Shown here piece by piece: positions 48,590 to 62,859 of a DNA stretch of 64,000 bases (the stretch's first letter is position 1; each line of letters begins with the position of its first letter). The notes under the pieces are model-generated. The model made no database searches. It was given only the letters and a program-made list of their open reading frames with translations, and was not told the origin of the DNA. This DNA is from Silene conica (lineage: Eukaryota; Streptophyta; Magnoliopsida; Caryophyllales; Caryophyllaceae), in contig CM055311.2 of the NCBI GenBank assembly GCA_029255685.2, positions 53,589,048 through 53,653,047 on the forward strand, in the 5' to 3' direction. The position numbers and the translations under genes are program-made.

Positions 48590-50017
48590 TGATAGGCTTA
48601 TCGCGTACCTAACAAAGATACCCTAGGCTTAACTAACAAATGAATGTAGATAAGGAAGTAGGGGTCGATCTCAGGGAGACGGTAGATGCAATATGACAAG
48701 CTATGGTTAGAATTCTATCAAGGTCGGTTCGATTGATTGTTTGGTTTGATTATTAAAACGATAACAAATTGAGATGTAAAACAATGATAATAAAAGATCT
48801 AGGGAAATAGGTTCACACATGTAAATTAGCAATAATTGATGTCGAATTGGGGAAACATATGTTCAAAAGTTGTCTAGACTTATTAACAATTATCTCTCGA
48901 TTTTATTACTAGTCTTAGAACGATTACTAGCGGGCTCTCGCACTTACTAGGTCACGCTACAAAACATGCTTAGGCAAATTCCATTCCCGGCTTTCGATCT
49001 TAGGAAAAGAATTAACAGGATAACCAATAATTGTGATCAAGAATCAAAGGTTAACAATACATAACAAGCATGTTATAGAAACAACAAATTAATAATAATA
49101 AATCCCAATTCAACAATTATCAATTACTAATCTAACATGGCTTCCCTAAACCCTAGATTATAAAACTACTCACTCATGATAATATATAAACTAACAAAGA
49201 TTGATTTAATTAACATAAACATGATAACAATATATAAATTGGAATTAAAAAGATAATATAAAAGTAAAGAAAAGAAATTACCAACTTAAGGAAATAAGAA
49301 CAAGAACTTGATTAATAAGAGCAAAGTAATCTTCAAATAAAACCCGGAATTAAAGCATAAATGTTGATGATTGATAAACTAAGAACATAAAGGAAACTAG
49401 GTTTTTGTAGATTTAGGGAAATGTATGAAAAAGCATGAGTAAAATGCTCTCTAGTGATGAGTTTAAATACAAAAACTAGCTAGGAAAGTGAAGAGTTGCT
49501 CAGTTGCACAATCCCCGAAAATCCGGGGACCAAACAGTCTTAGGGGGCGCAGCAATTGAGGCCAAGAATTGCTCAGGTATCAAACCCCAAGATTCTGGGG
49601 TTTGAACAAGTCTCGGGGGCGCAGCAATTGGGTATATGGCTATCTCGCATCAACCCCGAGATTCTGGGGTTCGAATAGCAATCCGGGGACCTTGCAATCT
49701 CTTCTTTTCTTTACTAGTTCTCACTTTCTTGGCTCAAGTACCAACCAAATTTCATTTCTTCTTCCTCGGGAATGAGTGAATCTTCCCAAAATGCCCTTAC
49801 ATGGCCAAAACTCGCTCCAAGTAGCCTCGTGGTGCTCGGTGAATGCCAAAATGATAGAAAAAGGTCGCAACTTGCTCCGTTTCCTACAAAATGCAACAAA
49901 ACATGCAAAACACCTACAACACGGAATTAGCTCATAAAATCACCTCATAAAGTGCAAATAATCATGTAAAAATGAGCTAAAAGAGGGGTGAAAATCATAT
50001 AGAAATAAGACACATCA
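48590..50017 (-). repeat. Athila 5' LTR (intact)
   Basis: 1,428 bp, TG...CA, matching 33065-37414 minus its insertion. Contains palindromes CCCCAAGATTCTGGGG and CCCCGAGATTCTGGGG near 49587 and 49653. Confidence 0.9.
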
Positions 50018-50022
50018 GAGGT

Positions 50023-50242
50023 CGTCTCTTTGAGGGCTCAAGGAGGATCATTCCGTGTAATATGCTCAAGAACAAGTGAAGAAGGTGTCTTCACTTGTGC
50101 CCTTTTTTTGCCGAGATTACTATGTAAGGGAACTCGTTTCTCCTCTTGAAATCTCGTTTTATATATAGTTAAGCATGCATAAGTTCATCTTATTATTTGA
50201 TAATAACATTAGTATGACTATAGTAGGCATTTAAACCTAACA
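50023..50242 (+). repeat. copia 5' LTR, second part
   Basis: Continues the copia LTR after the GAGGT duplication; matches 60902-61121. Confidence 0.9.
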
Positions 50243-50244
50243 AT

Positions 50245-50256
50245 TGGTATCAGAGC
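50245..50256 (+). promoter_or_regulatory. copia primer-binding site
   Basis: TGGTATCAGAGC directly after the 5' LTR, complementary to initiator methionine tRNA. Confidence 0.9.
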
Positions 50257-50640
50257 AAAGGTTGTTGCATGCTTAATCGGTTTTTAGTTTTTCCGAGTTT
50301 TTGAGACTTAAAATAAAACTATTAATTTCGAGATTCATATCATATATCACTCGACATTTTGGCATGTTAATAAATCTGGTCCTAAAATGTTTTTAGGTTA
50401 TTTAGATAATTTATGAGATTTTATTATTGTTCATTAAATAAATTTTAATCATTTGTATGTATTTTATGAGTAAATCGTTTAAAATGGTTAAAATAGATAG
50501 AAAATTTTTCTAGCCTTGTTTTTCTACACAACCTCACATGCTTATTTTACTTAATGTATGTAAAATTTGGTACAATATGATGTTGTATAGCATGTTATAC
50601 GATTTATTTGACAAAACTGTATTAAGAGGTAATTTTGGTT

Positions 50641-50853
<213 letters not shown>

Positions 50854-50971
50854 ATATTTCGAATTGTTTTCGAAAACCGTGACCAAAATTTTTGACATTA
50901 TAAATATTAATGTAATATTTCAGAATGTTTGTGAAAATAAAATCCAAATTTCGAAAATTTTGTATTTTATT

Positions 50972-51335
50972 GAGTAAATTAAAAATAACTCCCTTTTAAA
51001 ATATGGTTTTTTAAAACTACTCCCTTATATAATTTTTTTCAAAAATTACTCCCTTAAAATACACTTTTATTAAAAATTACTTCAAATTTCCAATTTAGGT
51101 TACCTTTTCCGTATGTTTTTGAACCTATTCTCCATTGTTATACCTTTCAAAGTATAAATTGACTATGTTACAAACGGAATCAATTCATAAACTTGTAGAA
51201 TAAATCACTTGAATTAGGGTTTTGAAGCAATTTTTGATAAAAATACATTTTAAGGGAGTAATTTTAGAAAAAAATTATATAAGGGAGTAATTTTAGAAAA
51301 CTGAATTTTAAAAGGGAGTTATTATGAATTTACTC
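50972..51335. mobile_element. MULE-type MITE (364 bp)
   Basis: Fold-back ends GAGTAAATTAAAAATAACTC and its complement-like GAGTTATTATGAATTTACTC, flanked by a perfect 9-bp duplication TATTTTATT (50963-50971 and 51336-51344), the length typical of Mutator-like elements. No coding frame. Confidence 0.85.
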
Positions 51336-52591
51336 TATTTTATTTGGATTTAATTCGTAAAGAGTTATGTAATTTAAGGCATTATGAACGATATAAACAT
51401 AATTAAAGGGTTAATTATAATCAAAATTATTTATGACTAATTTTGAATCCTAAAATGTGTTAGGATATTATTTAGAACATAAGTTTGTTTATGTTTTAAT
51501 TTATGCATTTTAACGGGTTAAAATTGCAAAATCTCATAAAACCGATTTATTGTTAACCTAATAAGTTATTTGGGCGATTTGGCATCTAAAATGAACATAT
51601 TCATAACATTTATATTGCTGCGTTTTTCTTATGAATGTCATATTTTATTGCATTATTTTTGAATCATGTAATTATTCTAGTATGGCCTTAGTTTAATCGG
51701 TAATTCCCGTAATGTAAGGGGTTATTGATTTGGTTGTAATTTTGTGATCTCGTATCACCCAATTGTAATTTATTTCTATTTTATATTGTATAAAGTAAAT
51801 AGAATTAAGAATCTAATATTTGTAATTCGGAGTTCCCAAGGCGTTGCATTCCCGGAGGAGTCCAAGACGGTGTTCCTCAAGTGATTGCCGAGAAGCCCTA
51901 GGGACCAAAGGAGTTGGTTTCCGAATTGTATTTTATTTATTTTCTTTTAGGAAAGGCCATAATAGGAATTTTATTTGTTGCTTTATTTTGTTTTAATATG
52001 TTGCATGCATAGCCAAATCGCCATTAACATGTCATGCATATCCAGTATCGAGTCTTCAACGTATCATTTTATTATCGATAATTCACCTAATTAGTTCACT
52101 TAAAAGGAGATAGATAATATTTGATAAGATCTCTTACGTATAAAATATTGAGACTTAGCCTTACCAAAGAGTATGGACCCATGAATCCCTTCTTCACAAA
52201 AATGTAGGCTCGGCTAAACCGGGGTACTAAAATTGTCACGTTGGGTAAGTGGGGTAATAAAGATTACACCTTGAAATTTGGTCGATCTCAACGAAAGTAT
52301 TCGTAACCGTAGTTGCAATAAGTTCGGGCTAAAGACGATTTTTAGAAAATTGTCGACCGGGAGTTCTAAGGTAGAACCGATTAAAGGGTTAATCCACCAA
52401 ATTATACCTATACGGGTTGAATCGGCTATACCGTGCCCGCATTAGTATGGGTTTGGGTCTCGGGATTGTTTACTTAACTGTGTAAGAGATCGTTAAGTAA
52501 ATACTAAGCTTGTTTAAATATGTTTAACAAGTATTAAAGTGATGAACGTTAATTTTTCCTTCATTTCTGTTTTTGTAGTTAATTAATCGCA

Positions 52592-53131
52592 ATGGATTCA
52601 TTGGAACCTATCACTATTGATTCTTGTCACAATGTTTTCGACGATGTTTGCAACCAAAAAAACATTGATACTACTAGAGAAGTTCATTTCGGAACGGGTC
52701 CGGATGACAATGTTAACTTTATTACTTCTCTCCCACCTCCCAAAGGTCCACTTCTTGACACGGCTTATATAGATGAGCTAAATGAAGAATTGGATGTCTT
52801 ATACTTGAAGGAAAGAGCTTATGATGAAGCTAGTGGGAGCTCTAGCAAGAAAAGTCTTGCAAAGATAAAGAAGAAGAAAAGAAAGTTACAAAAGGGGCGA
52901 TGCCACTATTGTAGTGTCATGGGCCATTGGAAGAGGAATTGCTCCAAGTACTTACGTCATATCCAAGAAGGTCTTGTGATTTCGTTAGGTAATTCCAAAT
53001 CCGAAATTTTTGTTATTGACATTAATTTTACATCCAACACAACATGGGTATTGGATACTGGTTGTGGTTCTCACATTTGTAATCGTTTGCAGGGTTTAAG
53101 AGAAGTGGAGAAAGTAGATCGACAAGGGTGA
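52592..53131 (+). pseudogene. copia gag C-terminus and protease start
   Basis: A 179-residue frame. It carries a CCHC knuckle (CHYCSVMGHWKRNC, about residues 104-117) and the aspartic protease active site (WVLDTGCGSHIC, about 152-163). It ends at a TGA (53129-53131) caused by a one-base shift; the protease continues in the next frame (MDLRLGNGARV). The usual gag front is missing, so the start codon used here is simply the first in frame. Part of the copia polyprotein; non-functional alone. Confidence 0.75.
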
Positions 53132-53132
53132 T

Positions 53133-54344
53133 ATGGATCTCCGACTTGGAAATGGAGCTCGGGTAACGGCCACTTCAAAAGGGACTTGCACTCTTGCCTT
53201 GTCAAGTGGATACGAGTTAAAATTAAATAATTGTTATTTTGTACCGTCTCTTTCCAAAAACATTATTTCTGTTGCAATGTTAGACATTGAGGGATATAAT
53301 TTTTCCATTAAGAACAATTGTTGTGTAATTTCTAAGAATGACATGGTTGTTGGCCATGCCAATTCAATTAATGGAATCTATGTTTTGGAAACTTCGGACT
53401 CGTCTAAAAATGTCTATAACGTTAATAACAAAAGGATAAAAACAAGTGACCCAAATGAATCGTATGTTTGGCATTGTCGACTTGGTCACATAAATGAAAA
53501 TCACATCAAAAGATTGGTAAAGACCAATATAATTAAACCATTCGAATATGAATCTTATGGTACATGCGAGGCTTGCCTTCTAGGAAAGATGACTCGTAAT
53601 CCTTTTAGTGGTAAAGGGACACGAGCTAGTGAGTTATTAGGGCTCATACATACGGATGTATGTGGACCACTAACAATCACCGCTAGAGGCAATTATGACT
53701 ATTTCATTACCTTCACCGATGATTTAAGTAGGTATGGGTATATCTACTTAATGAAGTATAAGAGTGAAGCCTTCAAGAAATTTAAGGAATTTCAAAATGA
53801 AGTAGAAAACCAATTCGACAGAAAGATTAAGACACTACGATCCGATCGTGGTGGTGAATATCTTAGCAACGAATTTGATTCACATCTAAAAGAATGTGAC
53901 ATTGTGTCACAACTTTCGCCTCCGGGAACGCCACAACTCAATGGTGTGGCAGAAAGGAGAAATCGAACCTTATTGGATATGGTCCGATCAATGATGAGCC
54001 AAACTGACTTACCTGATTCATTTTGGGGATTTGCGATTCTCACTGCCATCAAGTCGTTGAACAATAGTCCAATGAAAGCGACCGATAAGACTCCATATGA
54101 GATATGGAAGGGAAAGGTTCCTAACTTATCCTATATGAAAATATGGGGATGCGAGGCATATGTCAAGGTAAAGACCGATGACAAACTTGCTCCACGATCC
54201 GAAAAATGCATTTTTGTTGGTTATCCAACCACCTCACGTGGCTACCACTTTTACAAACCTCATGAAAACAAGGTGTTTGTGTCTTCTGAGGCTGTCTTCT
54301 TAGAAAAGGAGTTTAATTCTAAGAGACAGTGGGAGAAATTTTGA
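53133..54344 (+). pseudogene. copia protease end and integrase
   Basis: A 403-residue frame: protease C-terminal strand, GAG-pre-integrase zinc region (HCRLGHINENH ... CEACLLGK) and integrase core with the DDE residues visible in HTDVCGP, FTDDLSRYGY and the later SPPGTPQLNGVAERRNRTL segment. It is fused to the preceding frame by a one-base shift near 53125 and broken again near 54310-54330, where the continuation toward reverse transcriptase lies in a different frame (FELNEVREVQE). Confidence 0.8.
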
Positions 54345-56109
54345 ACTTAATGAAGTTCGAGAAGTTCAAGAGCCACAAACTGAAGCTGAGACAGATGAAG
54401 ATGTTCCTTCTTCTTCCGCTTCGGTGCCTATTCAACCCAGGAGGTCGAGTAGGGTTCCACATCAACCTGATAGGTATGTTGGATTAATTGAGGAAGATGG
54501 TAGCCTAGACGTATTACTTTTAGAAAGTGATGAGCCTACCACTTACAAAGCTGCAATCTCTAGTCCTGACTCCGCCAAATGGCAAGAGGCCATGGCATCC
54601 GAGATGGATTCTATGCATCAAAACCAAGTATGGGACTTGGTAGACTTGACTAAGGAGATAAGACCTCTCCAATGCAAGTGGATCTTCAAGGTGAAGAATG
54701 GCATAGAAGGACATGATGATGTCTATAAAGCTAGGCTAGTAGCTAAGGGGTTTTCCCAAGTTCAAGGTCTTCATTATGATGAAACCTTTGCTCCGGTAGC
54801 CATGCTAAGATCCATTAGGATAATGTTAGCGATTGCCGCATTTCATGACTATGAAGTGTGGCAAATGGACGTCAAAACCGCCTTCTTAAATGGGCATTTA
54901 AAGGAGGATGTGTATATGATACAACCTGAGGGTTTTGAAGATCCTAAAAATCCTAACAAGGTATGCAAGCTTAAGAGATCCATCTATGGTCTCAAGCAAG
55001 CATCAAGGAGTTGGAATCATCGCTTCAATGAAGTCATAAAAGACAATGGTTTCACTCGAAGTGTCGAGGAACCTTGTCTATATATGAAATTCAGTGGGAG
55101 CAATGTTGTATTCCTAATCTTGTATGTGGATGACATACTACTCATTGGAAATGATGTTCCAATGCTTTCATCAGTGAAAGGATGGTTAGGTAACCATTTT
55201 CAGATAAAAGATCTAGGAAATGCACAATGCATATTAGGTATCCGGATCTATAGAGATAGATCCAAAAGGATATTGGCACTAAGTCAAGAATCTTATATCG
55301 ATAAGATTCTACGACGGTTCAACATGGGAAATTCCAAGAGAGGGTTTATTCCTATGGGAAGTGGTATTATATTGAGAAAATCTCAATCTCCCACGGAGCC
55401 CAAAGATGTTGAATGCCTGAAAATGATCCCTTATGCTTCCGCCGTGGGATCTATCATGTACATCATGATATGCACTCGTCCAGATGTCTCGTATGCTTTG
55501 AGCATGACCAGTAGATATCAAGCAAATCCAGGTGAAAGTCACTGGATTGCGGTCAAGAATATCCTTAAGTACTTAAGAAGAACTAAGATCTCATATCTAG
55601 TGTTTGGAGGGGAAGAAGATTTGTGTGTAAAGGGTTACACAGATGCAAGCTTCCAAACAGATAAAGACGATTTTAAATCCCAGGCTGGATTTGTCTTTAT
55701 CTTGAATGGTGGTGCCATTAGTTGGAAGAGCTTCAAAGAACCAATCGTTGCGGATTCTACAACGGAAGTAGAGTACATTGCAGCATCAGAAGCTGCTAAG
55801 GAAGCAGTATGGATAAGGCAATTCATCGAGGGACTAAGGGCAGTTCCAAATGCTGAAGATCCTATCACCCTGTATTGTGACAACAGTGGTGCTGTTTTCC
55901 AGGCTAAGGAGCCAAAGTCTAGTAATAAGTCTAGACATGTACCAAGAAAATATCATGTAATTCGGGATTTCATTGATAGGAAGGAAATAGCGATTTGTAA
56001 GGTTAGGACAAACGATAATGTGGCTGATCCCTTAACCAAACCCTTGTCGCAAGTTAAGCATGATTCTCATGCTTGTTCTATGGGTCTTAAGAGTTTACCA
56101 AATGTGTAA
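54345..56109 (+). pseudogene. copia reverse transcriptase and RNase H
   Basis: Open from about 54345; first ATG-like position is near 54424. Reverse transcriptase starts at WQEAMASEMDSM, with QMDVKTAFLNG, the catalytic YVDD (LILYVDDILLIG, about 55120-55150), and SIYGLKQASR. RNase H follows with GYTDASFQTD, STTEVEYIAASEA and LYCDNSGA. It ends at TAA/TAG context 56107-56109. No internal stop in this part, so the domain looks intact although it is out of frame with integrase. Confidence 0.85.
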
Positions 56110-56902
56110 TCGATTATGCGATATGAAATGAAAAATGTTGTTTTTGTGTTCATATAAGATAATCTTGTTCATCATTTAAAGTTTTATAACTTATTTTATT
56201 TTATATACTTTGTTAAATCCAAACAGGATTGTATGACAATTAATGAACCCTGTCGAAGTGAACTGGATTAACTTAGTATTGCCCCTAGTCACTTATATGA
56301 GGTGACGTCTCGAAGTGACTAGATTATGATGCGATTGATGGTGAGTTCTAACACCATAGAGTCTTGAGAGATGACTAGTCGATCATATAGACAAACTGTA
56401 AGGTACACTTGTGTCGGGCAGTGACCGCTTATAGAGTTCTTTAGAATTCAATGAAGCCTGGTCGTGGCAAGAGCTGCTATATATATTCTTATGAGTCGAT
56501 TCTTAGACTAGAGACTGGTTGCTCTAAAAGTGACATAATTCAAGGTGACTTTGATTTATGCTCTACGATCTTCCGTAAAAGGGGTCAAATGGGCATCTTT
56601 CGGGTCACAATGGACGATGTTAGCCAAGGAGAACAGTCGGATAGGAATTATTCTACCCCTTCTCAGGGTTATCTTAAATCTCAAGGCCACTCGAGGCGTA
56701 GTGAACTGGAAATGCGTGGCCACGCTCGGAGAATATCTATGGTAGATAATTCCGGTCTATCAGTTACACTCCATATCGAGAAAAACCACTATTGATTTGA
56801 TCACGTGCAAGTACGACCTGTAAGACACCTTGCATTGAGTGGGAGATGATGTAATAGAGCAAGAGAATCGGTGATCCACACTTATGAGGACAAGTGGGAG
56901 AT
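56110..56902. other. copia 3' non-coding region
   Basis: From the pol stop to the 3' LTR; ends with the purine tract CAAGTGGGAGAT. Open frames here show no motif. Confidence 0.6.
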
Positions 56903-57157
56903 TGTTGGAGTAAGTGTCCTCCACAATAGTGTGATCACGTCAATAATATAATTAACTGACTAATCTCTGTAAAAGAATATTCATGGGATGATTCTTTATC
57001 ATAAGTCAACTGGTCAACATTAATCGGTAATGATTGGCTTGCTAGAGTTTGACATTACTGTCGTAATGACTGTGGTGACCAGTTGATCCCTTTAGGTCAC
57101 ACCTATAAGACAACTCTCTTAATGATAAATGATATAACTGTATATTGATACGAGTTA

Positions 57158-60100
57158 CACTACTAGAAAAAGGGGTTCTTGGGACGCTTAGAAAAAAAAC
57201 TGTCTAATTGAATCATTTTTATGCAAAATAGAGGCGCTTTCCGTTAGCGTACCCACTAAGCCCACTAAAGTGGAAAATAGATTACGCGGGATTGATATTC
57301 ACTCAGCGCCAAGTCGTTTATTTCCCACTATATCCCTTCTTTCCCACTAAATCCCTAAATCACGTTTATGAAAACCCAATAAAACCCTTAACAAAACCTC
57401 AATCAATCCCAGCAACCTCCATCTTCTTCATCTTCAACAATTACTGTTCCAATTTTAATCTCTAATCGTCTCATCTAGGTATGTTTTTCTTGTCTAATTT
57501 CTCTTTTAATTTGAATCTTCAATTTTTTTCGTTACCTAATTTTAATATCATCTTTTTTACTGTAAATTTTAGGGTTTGTTGAAATTCCTACGATTTTTGT
57601 TAGTTACTGCTCTTAATTTTAGTTTAGATATCAGTATTAGACTAGAGAATATCATAAATTTGTGCACCATACACTCAATTAACAAGAATGTTCTATGCGT
57701 GTTTTCATTTAGACTCAAATTAAACTTCTCTTCCATCTGATGAAGAAATCCGCCCTACTCGCCTAAAAGGAAGTAATCGCCGACTGTTCTTTCTTCTTAT
57801 CTTCTTCTCGCTCTTATCACGCGCAAACAGGCACTTAGCACGTGTATGTGAATTCATTCTATATTATAGAGCATCCCTTTTCTTTATAAAAATTGCAGCA
57901 GGGCGCAGGCTTTAGAAGGACGCCCACTTGCTAATCGAGGAGTGCCCATGTTGCCGCCCTGGTTGGAGGCCATCTGACTAGACCTTTCTTGTTCTATTAT
58001 ACTAGCTAGCTACTTCTTAATTCCTGATTCTTCTCACCTAGGACAACCAACTCACAACCCACGCTATGCTTCTCAAGCAGCCGTCTTGTCGTATTTGTTT
58101 TTTGGAGGTAAAGCATATTAGGCTTCTGACTCTTGAGAGAATTACAACTTTTCAAATTTTGTTGATTAGGTGAGCAGTAGTGGTTGCTCCTGTAGCATAT
58201 TAGGCTTCTGACCTTTATTTATATATCATGTAGTCATTGACTTCAGTGGCCACAGTGTTACTTTGATTGCTTCTGTAGCCTATTGGACTTCTTTTCTTTC
58301 TTACTGACATTAGGTGTATCATAATCAATTTCAATCTTTGTTTTGAATGCTTTGACAGTGTCTCATGCTTTTTCGTTTCATTGACTCATTATTGTAGCCC
58401 ATCTTATTGAATTTTCTAACTAATGAATTTCATTAACTAGTTTTATGGATAAAAGGTGAACTAATTTTTATAAAATCGTTGAGACATGAATTGAGTATTT
58501 AATGTGATGATGGGAAAATCGTTGAATTTGTTGATGGCAATCATATAACTAGTTTTAGTACTCAAATTGAACTTGTTATGGATTGAGTATTTAATCGTTG
58601 AATTTGTTGATGGCAATCATATAAGTTGATATGGTGGGAAATTCTGTTCTACTTGATTGTCTTAGGTAATTTAATAGTTCTATTTTTGCGAAACTGATAG
58701 GTGTATATGAGTCAATTTTAGCTAACATTGTCTTAAAATAAGCGGTCTCACAAGCTCCTTATTACTCTCCCGCCTCTACTATGGTTGCAATATTAATCAA
58801 ACGAAACCTATTTTTCAGTTTGACGTGCTCTTGTGCTTTATTTCATCAAATTCCCTAATTCTGACCTTAAGGAAAAGGTGCTTTTGGCTCCATTGAAAAT
58901 GTAAAGGTAAGTTGTTTCTTTTCTAGCTACATAATATTGTTTCTCAACATCTTGCTTTCAGAATGAGAGGGAACTTAAGAGACAGAGACGTAAGCAGTCA
59001 AATAGAGAATCTGCAGGGAGGTCGAGATTGCGTAAGTAGGCAAGGGTTCTGGCTACCATTCTGATAGTCAAGCAGCTTGCTTAAATTTCAAGAAGGAAGT
59101 CTTATAACTTATCTTTGTGTGAAATTGTAATTAGGTTGAATGTGATAAGTTGGCCCAACGTGCTAACGTATTGAAAGATGAGTATGCAAATCTTAGATCA
59201 GAACTTGATCACATTAGGAGCGAGTATGAGCAGCTCATGACAGAGAATATTGCGCTTAAGGTCAGTAGTTTCATATCTCAATTTACCCTGACTAATTGCC
59301 AAGTAAATATATTATTAGTGGTCATTACAAGAGATTATGGTGTTAGTATTGGGATCCTGATGCCCTTCTACAATTTGTAAGCGAAAAAATGTCAATTAGC
59401 ATTTGTATGGTGCCTGTTTTCATTTCTTGGGTTATCTGATATCCTTTTGATAATGTGTTAATAGTTCTGGATGCAGCTACAATTGTGATTCATCATCAGT
59501 GATCGTTTCAATACTTTTATTTGATTCTTATATAACCGTCTGCTAGCCTTTATAATCTTTGGCTGCTGGTATGATTTGATGATAGAGGAGTAATTTTTTT
59601 ATTCGTTACCGCAGGTTTATCATTGCCGGAGAACGTGAGGAGAACGAGAGACATTGCATCAAGTTCACAAATAATTAATACTACTATTAGTGAATTATGT
59701 ATTATTATTATTTTCTTTATTGGTACAATTTAGTTCCTAAGTTGTTTTAATTGGGATTGTATCTTGTTTGGAATTGAGACATGTATTGACATGATAATTC
59801 TATTTATATCAAGTTTAATTATTGATATTTGGATCTTCAAAGTACTTTGGTTTTTCTGGTATAAAATAGCACCGTCAAAAGTGTCGTATGGAGTATTGAC
59901 TTCTAAATTGCGATTCAAAATCATTGTTCAGACATTGAGCTAGTAAATCAAATTTATAAAGGTGCTTTATTGGCATCCCATATACTCTCCAACAACGCTA
60001 TAAAGCGTTGGTAATTAACTTAAAATAGTGTTTCAACATTGCAGTGCTTTTTTTGGGTTTTACCGACGCAGTTAAAAAGCATCGCAAAAGGTGCTAGCGG

Positions 60101-60210
60101 CACGCGCTATGCCGGCGCTTTGTAATGCGTCGGTATTTCCCCTTCCGACGCTATTTAGCGCCGCCAAAAGCCATATTGGTGCGTCGTAAAAGGTCTTTTT
60201 TCTAGTAGTG
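57158..60210. mobile_element. CACTA transposon carrying bZIP exons, 3.05 kb
   Basis: Ends CACTACTAGAAAAA are perfect 14-bp inverted repeats; target duplication TTA at 57155-57157 and 60211-60213. The uninterrupted copia 5' LTR (near 32370) shows the empty site. Subterminal GACGC/GCGCC and GCGTCGG-like repeats lie at 57180-57310 and 60060-60190. No transposase. It holds plant-gene-like sequence: a leader-like stretch with a donor at about 57478 and two bZIP exons at 58962-59260. Confidence 0.85.
58962..59260 (+). pseudogene. captured GBF-type bZIP exons
   Basis: Exon A (58962-59039) encodes the basic region: NERELKRQRRKQSNRE then SAGRSRLRK. The N-x7-R spacing is kept, though the usual second Arg of SARRS is Gly. 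Its last codon is TAG where family members have Gln, and the donor is GC (TAG|GCAAGG). Exon B (59135-59260, 126 bp, acceptor TTAG) gives the leucine zipper (ECDKLAQRANVL, YANLRSELDHI, YEQLMTENIALK) and a GT donor. The layout matches G-box-binding-factor genes. Stop and donor change make it a broken fragment carried by the CACTA element. Confidence 0.8.
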
Positions 60211-61121
60211 TTAGTTCATTTCTAGTTTATATATATAATATAAGGAGGAATTTATAATGGGATTATAAATTAAAATTGTTTTAGTGATTGAAATGTCATC
60301 ACTATTACTTATATGTTTATGAAATATATTTGAATGAATGAATATTTTAAATTGGTAAAGCCGGATATAGGATAATGGATGTTAGTAATTATGAATTACT
60401 AATTTTATGATTAATTTTTTAAATGTTAAACTACATGAATCATAAAATTGTAAAATTGTCGAAGCAATATTTACGTTCCTACATGTTATGTTCGTAAGTC
60501 CATTTTCGGTTGATGGACCGTGTGACAATTATAATTGTCTTAGACAATTTACAAACTTAACACATAATTGAGTTAAGATGCTCTTGAGACATTTTTATTA
60601 ATGCTTATGTTTAATGGGAAACATTTGAGAGCATTAAGGAGCCATCCATTGGGCACCTTAAAACCACCACCCGGCCACCTCCTTGAGAAGAACAAAAGAG
60701 AATTTTGTTCCCTCATTTCATTCATTCTAGTTGATGTTTAGGGTTTTGGTAGAGTAAAAATAGAAAGAAAACTTCTTCCTTACTAACAACCAAAACCGTG
60801 TAACTCTCCTTATGAACTAGAGATTTTGTATATTGTTCTAGCAAAATATAATACAAAATACATTAGTGAGTAGTGTGTCTTGGTGTTCATCTTTTGGAGG
60901 TCGTCTCATTGAGGGCTCAAGGAGGATCATTCCGTGTAATAAGCTCAAGAACAAGTGAAGAAGGTGTCTTCACTTGTGCCTTTTTTTTGCCGAGATTATT
61001 ATGTAAGGGAACTCGTTTCTCCTCTTGAAATCTCGTTTTCTATATAGTTAAGCATGCATAAGTTCATCTTATTATTTGATAATAACATTATTATGACTAT
61101 AGTAGGCATTCAAACCTAACA

Positions 61122-62483
<1,362 letters not shown>

Positions 62484-62859
62484 GAGTAAATTGATAAACA
62501 CTACCAACTTTAGTCCTCTTTTTCATAATCAATACCAACATAATCAATAATTAATAATCAATACCAAGATATTAACTTTTTTCTATGTTAGGTACCAAGT
62601 CGCCTCTTTACCCTAGTGTTTTCCTAGTTTAAAAAGTGGTTTGATCTGAGAGAATGATTTTGAAGATGGGTGAGTAGAGGTTTGTACTTGAATAATGGCT
62701 TTTTGGTCCTGTTCGAGTAGATTAGTATGGGATTTTCACGTGACTTGGTACCTATCATAGAAAAAAGTTAATATTTTGGTATTGATTACTAATTATCAAT
62801 TATGTTGGTACTGATTATGAAAAAGGGTCATTATATTGGTATTGTTTATAAATTAACTC
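62484..62859. mobile_element. MULE-like MITE (376 bp)
   Basis: Fold-back ends GAGTAAATTGATAAACACTA and the matching ...TTTATAAATTAACTC; flanked by TTATTATTA on both sides (62475-62483 and 62860-62868). The 9-bp duplication is less certain because it lies in TTA-rich DNA. Confidence 0.65.

Larger units (their letters stand above)
33065..50017 (-). mobile_element. Ty3 Athila-type LTR retrotransposon
   Basis: Inserted in the copia 5' LTR with target duplication GAGGT (33060-33064 and 50018-50022). LTRs are 48590-50017 (5', 1,428 bp) and 33065-37414 (3', interrupted; 1,415 bp without the insertion). They differ by a 13-bp indel and scattered substitutions. Read on the minus strand, the primer-binding site at 48567-48584 (TGGCGCCGTTGCCGGGGA) is the Asp-tRNA type typical of Athila. 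The polypurine tract lies at about 37415-37428 (GCTTGGGGGAATT). Gag-pol is followed by an ATHILA ORF-1-like gene. Near-identical LTRs point to a young insertion. Confidence 0.95.
56903..61121 (+). repeat. copia 3' LTR, interrupted by CACTA
   Basis: Pieces 56903-57157 and 60214-61121 match the 5' LTR. The CACTA and its TTA duplication account for all extra length. Confidence 0.9.

Noticed and set aside
56451..56795. 114-residue frame after copia pol
   Set aside because: No motif and lies in the 3' non-coding part of copia.
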